A stretch of DNA of 14,342 nucleotides, taken from the NCBI GenBank assembly GCA_046734795.1, contig JBKPRX010000189.1, positions 1 to 14,342 on the forward strand. The letters run 5' to 3'. The position numbers were made by a program, and so were the translations under genes. The DNA is from JBKPRX01 sp046734795 (GTDB lineage: Bacteria > Actinomycetota > Thermoleophilia > Gaiellales > Gaiellaceae). Below are positions 1 to 5,725 of the stretch, piece by piece (within the stretch, counting starts at the first letter, position 1; the number at the start of each line of letters is the position of its first letter). The notes under the pieces are model-generated. The model worked only from the letters and a program-made list of their open reading frames with translations, had not been told where the DNA came from and searched no databases.

Positions 1-665
1 GCGACGTAGTTGGAGGCTGTCTCGGCGGCTGCGCAATGGATGCCCGCGACGATTCCGTTAGCCGCGCACGCCTCGCGGATCGTCTCGACTGCCGCGCGGT
101 GTTCCGGCGCCCGTTCGCGCTCTCGCGGGTCGAGGCCGAGCGAAACGGCGAGATCCGACGGGCCGACGTAGATCCCGTCGAGTCCCGGAACTTGCGCGAT
201 CGCCTTTACCTTCTCGAGGCCGCGGCGCGTCTCGACCATGACGAAGCAGACGACCGCGCCGCCGAGCGTCGCCGGCTCGAGCGATCCGATCACGCTCGCG
301 GCACGCGAGGGCCCGTACGAGCGAAAGCCGTTCGGCGGGTAGCGACACGCAGCGACGACGCGTGCAGCTTCGTCCGCGCTCTCGACGAGCGGAACGATGA
401 CGCCGAGCGCGCCTTGGTCGAGCGCTTTCCCGATCTGCCACGGCTCGTTCGCCGCGACGCGGACGATCGGCGTCGCGCCGCCGGCCGTGATCGCCTGGAG
501 GAGCGACGCGAGATCCGTGAAGTCGGCGAGGCCGTGCTGCAAGTCGACGCAGACGTACTCCGCGCCGCTTCGCGCGAGCAGCTCGACCGTGAATGGCGAC
601 GGTATCGACGACCAGAGACCGAGCGTCGCCTCGCCTGCGGCCCACTTCTCGCGCAGCGAACTCAT
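1..665 (-). CDS. HpcH/HpaI-family aldolase, 3' end outside window
   Basis: Reading the minus strand from the ATG at 665 gives 221 residues with no stop before the left edge, so the C-terminus is missing. It matches the HpcH/HpaI class II aldolases (the 2-keto-3-deoxy-sugar-acid and 4-hydroxy-2-oxo-acid aldolase fold), divalent-metal enzymes that cleave 2-keto acids to pyruvate plus an aldehyde. The family's key positions are visible: His44 in DLQHG, Arg69 in VRVAANE, the metal ligand Glu145 in VMVETRRG, and the second ligand Asp171 in YVGPSDLA. The family is usually about 250-260 residues, so only about 35 should be missing. No good Shine-Dalgarno sequence precedes the ATG. The ATG overlaps the TGA of a possible 37-codon upstream ORF. 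Substrate cannot be told from sequence; a macrophomate synthase-like or citrate lyase beta-like annotation is possible. Confidence 0.9.
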   Translation of the reverse strand, partial: MSSLREKWAAGEATLGLWSSIPSPFTVELLARSGAEYVCVDLQHGLADFTDLASLLQAITAGGATPIVRVAANEPWQIGKALDQGALGVIVPLVESADEAARVVAACRYPPNGFRSYGPSRAASVIGSLEPATLGGAVVCFVMVETRRGLEKVKAIAQVPGLDGIYVGPSDLAVSLGLDPRERERAPEHRAAVETIREACAANGIVAGIHCAAAETASNYV

Positions 666-775
666 GACGCGGCCGGCCCGCCGGCGCCGAGGCTGCCGGT
701 GATCGTCGCAGCCCGAAGGCTCCCGCCGGCTCGCGTCACACGGCTCAGCCTAATCCGTGTCGACACAGATTTCAT
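663..775 (-). other. possible leader ORF overlapping the aldolase start
   Basis: On the minus strand, an ATG at 775 opens a frame of 37 codons (starting MKSVSTRIRL, ending GGPAAS) whose TGA at 664-662 overlaps the aldolase ATG at 665-663 as ATGA. The overlap is the pattern seen in translational coupling and would help explain why the aldolase lacks its own ribosome binding site. Against it, there is no Shine-Dalgarno sequence before 775, the product resembles nothing I know, and the frame runs through a palindrome that looks like an operator. It is probably untranslated leader. Confidence 0.15.
752..771. promoter_or_regulatory. 20-bp near-perfect palindrome, candidate operator
   Basis: AATCCGTGTCGACACAGATT pairs at 9 of 10 positions around the centre GTGTC|GACAC; the one mismatch is C756 with A767. 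It sits about 90 bases upstream of the aldolase ATG in a locally A+T-richer patch, and about 65 bases past the regulator stop at 835. The symmetric, loop-free form fits a dimeric repressor site better than a terminator hairpin. The regulator is unknown; a GntR- or LacI-type protein for a catabolic aldolase is a guess. Confidence 0.4.
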
Positions 776-834
776 CGTGAAGCTGCTTGAGGCTGAGACG
801 AGAGCGACGCCTCACTTCGCGAACTCGAAAGAAG

Positions 835-1629
835 CTAGGTCGCTGCGCTGCGGGCGAGCTTCGCGGCTGTTTCGGGATCTGCGGGATAAAACGCCTCGAC
901 CGCGAGCTCTGCGAGCGTCACGTCGAGCGCGGTCCCGAACACCGTCACCGTGCTGAAGAACGAGAGCGTCGTTTCGCCGTGCACGAGCTCGAGCGGAAGC
1001 ACGATGTCGGTCAGCACGTTCGGCACCGGCTCTTCGAGCGACACGCCCGGGTACTCGGCGAGCTCGTTGTAGAGACGCGCGAGCCCATCGTCACCGCTCA
1101 GCTCGACTTCGCGCCGGAGCCGGTGCAGGAGATGACCGCTCCATTCCTCGAAGTTCGCGATGCGCGGAGCCATGCCGTCTGGATGCAGTGCGATGCGATG
1201 GACGTTGGCGGGCGGCTCGAGCAGCTCCGGTGCGACGCCGTCGGACAAGAGCGTCGAGGCGCGGTTTCCGAGCATCAGGTTCCAGTGGCGATCGACGACG
1301 ATCGCCGGGTACGGCTCGTGCGCATCGAGAAAGCGGGTGAGCGCGTCGCGGACCGGTGCGAACTCCTCGGCATCGAACGGCCGCTCCCCGAAGACGGGCG
1401 CGTAGCCGGCCGCATGCAGGAGGCGGTTTCGGTCGCGGAGCGGTACGTCCAGCCGGTCTGCGAGATGCAGCACCATCTCGCGGCTCGGCTTGGCGCGTCC
1501 CGTCTCGACGAAGCTCAGGTGCCGCGCCGAGATCGCCGAGCCGTTCGCCAGCTCGAGCTGGCTCAGGCTGCGGCGCTGCCGCCACTCACGCAACAGATGG
1601 CCGACGGGACTCGGTGCTGCGATTGCCAC
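835..1629 (-). CDS. XRE-family transcriptional regulator with MmyB-like ligand-binding domain
   Basis: The 264-residue product has an N-terminal XRE helix-turn-helix (about residues 10-75: LLREWRQRRSLSQLELA, then SARHLSFVETGRAKPS) followed by the MmyB-like domain (about 95-260), recognised by PAIVVDRHWNLMLGNRAS and by EEWSGHLLHRLRRE followed by NELAEYPG. Proteins of this class are actinobacterial regulators whose PAS-like C-terminal domain is thought to bind a small ligand, often a fatty-acid-like molecule. I chose the GTG at 1629 because conserved sequence begins just after it and any longer version would run into the divergent gene at 1739. A GGAGGG lies 16 bases upstream, rather far, so the exact start is uncertain. 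The gene is divergent from the NTF2-like gene and shares a palindrome with it at 1664-1680, suggesting control of both. Confidence 0.93.
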   Translation of the reverse strand: MAIAAPSPVGHLLREWRQRRSLSQLELANGSAISARHLSFVETGRAKPSREMVLHLADRLDVPLRDRNRLLHAAGYAPVFGERPFDAEEFAPVRDALTRFLDAHEPYPAIVVDRHWNLMLGNRASTLLSDGVAPELLEPPANVHRIALHPDGMAPRIANFEEWSGHLLHRLRREVELSGDDGLARLYNELAEYPGVSLEEPVPNVLTDIVLPLELVHGETTLSFFSTVTVFGTALDVTLAELAVEAFYPADPETAAKLARSAAT

Positions 1630-1663
1630 GAGCCGAATGTAGTCGCCCTCCGCGCTGGCCGCG

Positions 1664-1680
1664 ATTACCTCACGGGTAAT
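1664..1680. promoter_or_regulatory. inverted repeat ATTACC-N5-GGTAAT, candidate XRE/MmyB operator
   Basis: ATTACC (1664-1669) and GGTAAT (1675-1680) are perfect complements around TCACG. The site lies in the 109-base divergent promoter region, 35 bases from the regulator start and 58 bases from the NTF2-like start. It is A+T-rich compared with its surroundings. A smaller repeat, TTGC-TTC-GCAA, abuts it at 1680-1690. Position and symmetry suggest the binding site of the adjacent regulator, controlling both genes; this is inference. Confidence 0.5.
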
Positions 1681-1738
1681 TGCTTCGCAACAGACGCTCG
1701 GCCACGCTCCTTCGCGACCACCGACGAAGGGAGCCGAG

Positions 1739-2119
1739 ATGGACGACCTCACGACAAAGATCGACACGTACTTCGAGATCTGGAACGAGCCGGAAGAGAA
1801 TCGCCGCGACGAGCTCGGGCAACAGGTCTGGGCGCGCGCGGGTCGCTACGTCGATCCGTTCGCCGATACGAGCGGAAGCCGCGCCTTCGCCGAGTTCGTC
1901 GGCATGGCTCACGAGCGGTACCCGGGCCATACCGTGCGCCGCGCGAGCGCCATCGACGTCCATCACGACCAGGCGCGTTTCAAGTGGGAGCTCGTCGGCC
2001 CCGACGGCAAAGTCGTCGCGGACGGCATCGACGTCTGCGTTCTCGACGCCGACGGCAAGCTCGAGCAGGTCGCGGGCTTCGTCGGCGACCTCTCGGCGGC
2101 CGAAGCGATCGCGGCCTAG
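1739..2119 (+). CDS. NTF2/SnoaL-like small alpha+beta protein
   Basis: This 126-residue protein begins MDDLTTKIDTYFEIWNE and has the length and pattern of the NTF2-like/SnoaL superfamily: an N-terminal helix with a conserved Trp, the helical segment RAFAEFVGMAHERYPGH, then beta strands (DQARFKWELVGPDG; GIDVCVLDADGKLEQVAGFVGD). Members form a cone-shaped barrel with a hydrophobic pocket and act as isomerases, cyclases, dehydratases or ligand-binding proteins, so no reaction can be assigned. The ATG is preceded by AGGGAG at a 5-base spacing, a good ribosome binding site. It is transcribed away from the MmyB-type regulator. Such regulators often neighbour the enzyme they control, so this is the likely target. 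There is no signal peptide, so the product should be cytoplasmic. Confidence 0.85.
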   Translation: MDDLTTKIDTYFEIWNEPEENRRDELGQQVWARAGRYVDPFADTSGSRAFAEFVGMAHERYPGHTVRRASAIDVHHDQARFKWELVGPDGKVVADGIDVCVLDADGKLEQVAGFVGDLSAAEAIAA

Positions 2120-2156
2120 ACCCCGCCGCCGCGCCGGCCGGCGCGAAGCCACCCTC

Positions 2157-2226
2157 GTGACGCAGTGTCACTCGCGGACACCGGTTCCGATTCTCGAGCC
2201 GCGCGTGCGCGGTGACACTGTGTCAC
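2157..2226. repeat. pair of 15-bp palindromes GTGACR-CWG-TGTCAC
   Basis: Two related dyads lie 55 bases apart: GTGACGCAGTGTCAC at 2157-2171 (one mismatched pair) and GTGACACTGTGTCAC at 2212-2226 (perfect arms around CTG). Each is followed by CTCG-like sequence, so the two also form a direct repeat of about 18 bases. They lie between the convergent ends of the NTF2-like and zinc-ribbon genes; the second overlaps the TGA of the latter. No T-run follows on either strand. They could be a bidirectional terminator, a paired protein-binding site or a small dispersed repeat. Confidence 0.55.
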
Positions 2227-2468
2227 TCGGTGTCGGAAGGGCGACGCGCCGCGAAGGGTCGCCACGCGCTCCGCTCCCACAGGCCTTCGCCGCAACCAGA
2301 GCAATGCGGGAGTGCACTGTGTGTGACGATCTGATGCCCGCAGGCGGTGCATTCGAACTGGCCCTTCGCGCGCGTGCCGGCGCGAACGAACTCGACGTAG
2401 TCGTCTGGCACGGGTCGGCTCGTCGCCTGCGGGCTCGTGGGGCCGAACGTTGTCTGGCGGTCGCTCAT
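2223..2468 (-). CDS. small zinc-ribbon protein
   Basis: The 81-residue soluble protein carries a single zinc ribbon: Cys40-x2-Cys43 (FECTACGHQ) and Cys56-x2-Cys59 (LPHCSGCGEGLW), preceded by a basic stretch. The four-cysteine treble-clef pattern resembles the zinc-ribbon domain of the DUF1451-type family, whose role is unknown. I set the start at 2468 because GGAGG lies 5 bases before that ATG; the frame could extend to 2510, but without such a site. It is a single-gene unit pointing at the NTF2-like gene, and its stop lies inside one of the two GTGAC palindromes. Nucleic-acid or protein binding is plausible for a ribbon of this size, but nothing in the neighbourhood specifies a partner. Confidence 0.85.
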   Translation of the reverse strand: MSDRQTTFGPTSPQATSRPVPDDYVEFVRAGTRAKGQFECTACGHQIVTHSALPHCSGCGEGLWERSAWRPFAARRPSDTE

Positions 2469-2550
2469 CGTTTCCTCCGTTTCCGGATGACGCGGGCCGC
2501 CGCAGCTCACTCGTTCTAGAGGCGTTCCGACTGGTCGTCAAGACCGAACT

Positions 2551-2587
2551 GCGTGGTGAAGGCCCCGATCAGGGGCCTTCACCACGC
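2551..2587. terminator. strong hairpin terminator
   Basis: A perfect 16-bp stem (GCGTGGTGAAGGCCCC with its exact complement) closes a 5-base GATCA loop. It lies 24 bases beyond the stop of the Cys-rich surface protein gene (2611, minus) and upstream of the zinc-ribbon gene. There is no T-run after it on the minus strand; on the plus strand TTCTTTTT appears about 15 bases later. It most likely ends the surface-protein transcript and insulates the zinc-ribbon promoter. Confidence 0.8.
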
Positions 2588-2610
2588 GTGCGAGCGGACC
2601 TTCTTTTTGC

Positions 2611-3489
2611 TTAGCGATCCGAGGCGAATCGCCACAGGCCGAAGCCGAGGCCGAGGGCGACTGCACCCGCGAGGGCGAGCCACGTCAGCGAGAGGCCTGT
2701 GAACGGCAGCTGGCTCGTCGAGCCGGTTGCCGCGACTCCGGCGACGTTGCCGGCAGGCGCGGCCTTTGCGGTCTTCGCGGTCGCCTGAACGGCTGCGACA
2801 CCGCTCGTCGGCGTGCTTGCCGCCGGCGTGCTTGCGGCGGGCGTGTTCGCCGCCGGCGTCGATGCGCTCTGAACGGTTGGTGTCTCAGTCGCCGTGACCG
2901 GGGTCACCGCCACCGTCGTCGGCTGCTGCTCGTGCGCCGCCGTCGGAGCAGGCGTCTCGTGCGTCGGATGGCAGTCGGTCGTGCACGTCTGGGTCGGCGT
3001 CACCTCGTGCGTCGGATGGCAGCCGGTCGTGCACGTCTGGGTCGGCGTCACCTCGTGCGTCGGGTGGCAGCCAGTCGTGCACGTCGTCGTGGTCTGATCG
3101 TGCGACGGATGACAGCCGGTCGCGCAGGTCTGCGCCGGGGTCGTCGTCTGAGTGTGTGACGGGTGGCAGCCGGTCGTGCAGGTCGTGTCGACGCCGTCGT
3201 GATGCCCGGCCGTGGTGGTGGTCGTGGTGGTCGTCGTCGTCGTGTGCGTCACGGTCGTGCCGGGACCGCAGTGGTCTTCGTTGCCGCGCGCGGCACCGTG
3301 GTCCTCGCAGTCCTTGCCGTTCGTGGACGGGTCGGGACGACACGGCATGTTGCTCGCGCCGTGCGAGCAGTCGTCGCCGGGCGACCCGGGCACCACGCCG
3401 GGCGGGCCGTCGCCTGCGATCGCGACCGCAGCTGTGAACCCACCGACCGCGAGCACCAACGCCGCGATCAAGAACATGAATTTCCGCAT
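2611..3489 (-). CDS. secreted Thr/Pro-rich surface protein with Cys-x3-Cys-His repeats and C-terminal LPFTG-TM anchor
   Basis: The 292-residue product has a signal peptide (MRKFMF, then a hydrophobic core, cleavage near residue 26), a Cys/Asp-rich segment (about 27-76, with Cys at 41, 50, 61 and 74), and a run of 11 threonines (83-93). Five units of the type CTTGCHPTH follow (starting at 104, 122, 137, 153 and 169), then a Thr/Ala/Pro-rich stalk (about 180-255). The C-terminus has LPFTG at 261-265, a hydrophobic helix and a short WRFASDR tail. That ending matches the cell-wall sorting signal layout (LPxTG-like motif, TM, positive tail), so sortase attachment to peptidoglycan is plausible, though no sortase is nearby. 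GGAGG stands 8 bases before the ATG. The repeats could bind metal or form disulphides. The protein is not a recognised family. Confidence 0.85.
   Translation of the reverse strand: MRKFMFLIAALVLAVGGFTAAVAIAGDGPPGVVPGSPGDDCSHGASNMPCRPDPSTNGKDCEDHGAARGNEDHCGPGTTVTHTTTTTTTTTTTAGHHDGVDTTCTTGCHPSHTQTTTPAQTCATGCHPSHDQTTTTCTTGCHPTHEVTPTQTCTTGCHPTHEVTPTQTCTTDCHPTHETPAPTAAHEQQPTTVAVTPVTATETPTVQSASTPAANTPAASTPAASTPTSGVAAVQATAKTAKAAPAGNVAGVAATGSTSQLPFTGLSLTWLALAGAVALGLGFGLWRFASDR
2959..3180 (-). repeat. five tandem coding repeats (Cys-x3-Cys-His-Pro-Ser/Thr-His)
   Basis: Within the surface-protein gene, a unit of about 48 bases is repeated five times, with unit-to-unit spacing of 18, 15, 16 and 16 codons. 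Third and fourth units are almost identical at the DNA level, which points to recent duplication. Each unit keeps both cysteines and both histidines; the only core changes are Ala for Thr in unit 2 and Asp for Gly in unit 5. Confidence 0.9.
3211..3243 (-). repeat. short-triplet run encoding eleven threonines
   Basis: A run of GTC/GTG triplets on the plus strand (ACG/ACC threonine codons on the coding strand) makes residues 83-93 of the surface protein. Such simple triplet tracts can change length by slippage without breaking the frame, which would lengthen or shorten the stalk. Confidence 0.7.
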
Positions 3490-3543
3490 TGATTCGACCT
3501 CCGCTTACAAGCCCGATAGATACGCTTCAAACGCCGTAAAAGG

Positions 3544-3657
3544 CCGTCGGGATACTCCCCTTCAGTCCAGGCCCGAACGGGCATCCGCACGCTCGACAGG
3601 CGGCGCAGCAGGGTCGAGACCTGGGGCCACGACTCGCAGTAGTTCCCGTCGGGATAC
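3544..3657. repeat. 12-bp direct repeat in the divergent intergenic region
   Basis: CCGTCGGGATAC occurs at 3544-3555 and 3646-3657, exactly 102 bases apart. It lies in the 275-base gap between the divergent surface-protein and protease genes. The spacing is a whole number of codons; on the minus strand both copies read TyrProAspGly in one open frame (3468-3668) that starts only with TTG, lacks a convincing ribosome binding site and overlaps the surface-protein start. I do not call that frame a gene. The copies could also be binding sites for a shared regulator. Confidence 0.35.
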
Positions 3658-3694
3658 GGCGCTCTCAAACCGGGCCCGCCCGGGTCCGTCTTGC

Positions 3695-3722
3695 TTGACA
3701 GAAACCATCAGGCTGTTAGACA
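3695..3722 (+). promoter_or_regulatory. possible sigma-70-type promoter of the protease gene
   Basis: A consensus -35 box TTGACA (3695-3700) is followed after 16 bases by TAGACA (3717-3722), a passable actinobacterial -10 box. Transcription would start near 3730, giving a leader of about 35 bases before the GTG at 3765. Orientation and distance suit the protease. Confidence 0.4.
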
Positions 3723-3764
3723 CGTTCTTGATCGCTTCTTCGCGCCGATGAAAGGGCCGCCGCC

Positions 3765-5642
3765 GTGCTTTCTCTTCCCGCGCTCCGCAGGAGCCTGCCG
3801 CTCCTCCTTCTCCTCGCGCTTCTGGCCGTCGCAACGGCCGCGACCGGCGCCGGCGCAGCCGCGCCCGCCCCGACCCACGAACCGGGGACCATCCTCGTCA
3901 AGTTCGTCGACGAAGCCTCCGCGCGAGCCGTCGTCGCCGCCCACGGCGACCGTGACGTGTCGACGACCGCAAACGGGGTGCACGTCGTCCACGTGGCCGG
4001 CGGCTCGGTCGACGAGAGCGTCGCCGCGTATTCGCGTGCACCCGGAGTGGTCTATGCCGAGCCGAACTACATCGCGCACGCGACGCTCGCGGTCCCGAAC
4101 GATCCGTCCTTCGGTTCGCAGTGGGCGCTCTCGAAGATCGGCGCGACCGGCGCCTGGAGCGCGTACCCGGGGTCGTACGTCTCGTCAGGCGGAGCGAAGC
4201 TCGCGATCGTCGACACCGGAGTGCAGTCGAACCATCCGGATCTGACCGGCCGCGTCGTGCTCGGGATCAACTGCGTGAACGCCTTCAGCTCGTGCGCCTC
4301 GGGCGCAGCCGAGGACGACAACGGTCACGGCACGCACGTGGCCGGCATCGCTGCGGCCACGACGAACAACGCACTCGGAGTTGCCGGCGTCGCGTTCTCG
4401 TCGCCGATCGTCGCGGTCAAGGTGCTGGACGCACAGGGCTCAGGCACGTATGCGGCGATCACCAACGGGATCATCTGGGCTGCCGGGCACGGCGTGCGCG
4501 TGATGAACTTGAGCCTGAGCGGGTCGGCGTTCTCGCAGACGCTCTGCGACGCAGTTGCGCAGGTGACCGCAAACGGCGCGCTCGTCGTCGCAGCAGCCGG
4601 AAACGGAAACACGTCGGCGGCGGCGTACCCGGCCGCCTGCCCCGGCGCGGTCGGCGTTGCTGCAACCGACCCGAACGATGCCCGCGCGTCGTTCTCGAAC
4701 TTCGGCGCGCCCGACGTCTTCATCGCGGCGCCGGGAGTTTCGATCTTCTCCACGTACTTCGGTAGCTCGTACGCGACGTTGTCCGGCACGTCGATGGCCT
4801 CGCCGATGGTCACAGGCCTCGCCGCGCTGCTCTTCGGCCAGCTGCCGTCGCGGACGCCCGCGACGATCAAGTCGATCCTTGCGTCGACCGCGCAGAAGGT
4901 CGGCGGCATCTCGTACGGCGCCGACCCGTACGGCACCTGCGGCGGCTGCACGTGGAGCTCGAGCTTCGGCTACGGCCGGATCGATGCCGCCGCTGCGCTC
5001 GGCGCCGCGCCGGCGCCCCCGCCGCCTTCGCCGGACTTCTCGCTCGCCGCGAGTCCCACGACTCAAAGCGTCACCGCCGGCAACTCGACGACGTACTCGG
5101 TCTCCGTCGCGCCGACCAACGGCTTCAACTCCGCCCTGTCCTTCTCGGCAAGCGGCCTGCCTCCGGGCGCGACGGCGTCCTTCAACCCCCAGGCGAGCGC
5201 AACCTCGTCGACGATGACCGTGCAGACGAGCGCATCGACACCGGCAGGGAACTACACGGTCACCGTCACCGGAACCGACGGCAACCTGTCGCGCTCGACG
5301 CAAGTCGCGCTCGGCGTCAACGCATCGCCGACACCCGACTTCAGCCTCTCGATCAACCCGGGCATCGTCGGCGTGATTCGCGGCCAGTCCGTGAGCTACG
5401 CCGTGACCGTGAATCCGTCCGGGGGATTCACCGGGCCCGTTGCGCTGTCGGTCTCGGGGCTGCCCGTCGGTGCGACCGGCACGTTCTCGCCAACCTCGAC
5501 GACGTCCACCTCGACGCTCACGGTGTCGACCGTGGTCAGCATCGTCGGCGCGATGCAGTACCCCTTTACCGTCACCGGAACCGGCGGCGGGTTGACGCGC
5601 ACGGTCGGGGCGACTCTGGTCGTGCACTGCTGCATTCCGTGA
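3765..5642 (+). CDS. secreted subtilisin-like serine protease (S8) with two C-terminal Ig-like repeats
   Basis: The 625-residue preproprotein has a signal peptide (about 1-33, with a poly-Leu core), an I9-type propeptide (about 40-108: GTILVKFVDE to VVYAEPNYI) and an S8 catalytic domain (about 118-412). The triad is complete: Asp150 in AIVDTGV, His188 in NGHGTHVAGI and Ser343 in SGTSMASP, with oxyanion Asn280 in AAAGNG. A proline-rich linker leads to two homologous beta domains beginning PDFSL at residues 423 and 524, typical Ig/BACON-like adhesion or substrate-binding modules. The protein ends in HCCIP with no membrane anchor, so it should be fully released as an extracellular degradative protease. 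The start is a GTG preceded by AAAGGG at 8 bases. It is divergent from the surface protein. A terminator-like hairpin follows. Confidence 0.95.
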   Translation: MLSLPALRRSLPLLLLLALLAVATAATGAGAAAPAPTHEPGTILVKFVDEASARAVVAAHGDRDVSTTANGVHVVHVAGGSVDESVAAYSRAPGVVYAEPNYIAHATLAVPNDPSFGSQWALSKIGATGAWSAYPGSYVSSGGAKLAIVDTGVQSNHPDLTGRVVLGINCVNAFSSCASGAAEDDNGHGTHVAGIAAATTNNALGVAGVAFSSPIVAVKVLDAQGSGTYAAITNGIIWAAGHGVRVMNLSLSGSAFSQTLCDAVAQVTANGALVVAAAGNGNTSAAAYPAACPGAVGVAATDPNDARASFSNFGAPDVFIAAPGVSIFSTYFGSSYATLSGTSMASPMVTGLAALLFGQLPSRTPATIKSILASTAQKVGGISYGADPYGTCGGCTWSSSFGYGRIDAAAALGAAPAPPPPSPDFSLAASPTTQSVTAGNSTTYSVSVAPTNGFNSALSFSASGLPPGATASFNPQASATSSTMTVQTSASTPAGNYTVTVTGTDGNLSRSTQVALGVNASPTPDFSLSINPGIVGVIRGQSVSYAVTVNPSGGFTGPVALSVSGLPVGATGTFSPTSTTSTSTLTVSTVVSIVGAMQYPFTVTGTGGGLTRTVGATLVVHCCIP

Positions 5643-5652
5643 GTCCAGCCTT

Positions 5653-5683
5653 GGCGGGGCGCGGCCTTCGGCCGCTTCCCGCC
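5653..5683 (+). terminator. hairpin after the protease gene
   Basis: GCGGCC-TTC-GGCCGC (5661-5675) is flanked by GGCGGG and CCCGCC (5653-5658, 5678-5683), separated by a 2-base internal bulge on each side. It starts 10 bases after the protease stop. No T-run follows, as is common in G+C-rich actinobacteria. Confidence 0.65.
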
Positions 5684-5725
5684 GAGCGCTAGACACGGCC
5701 TCACGGCCGGTGAAGACTTGCACCG

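Noticed and set aside
1630..1767. Upstream ATG (1767) for the XRE regulator
   Set aside because: It would overlap the NTF2-like gene and include the palindromic promoter region; homology begins only after 1629.
787..2160. 457-codon plus-strand frame
   Set aside because: It is antisense to the XRE/MmyB regulator and overlaps the NTF2-like gene in another frame; both of those have recognisable domains.
2959..3180. Regularly spaced repeats resembling a small CRISPR array
   Set aside because: The repeats are in frame, encode conserved CTTGCHPTH units, have no unique spacers and sit inside a secreted-protein gene.
2959..3180. Multihaem cytochrome c
   Set aside because: The motif is Cys-x3-Cys-His, not Cys-x2-Cys-His, and the surroundings are Thr/Pro-rich without a cytochrome fold. 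It is kept only as an open possibility in the findings.
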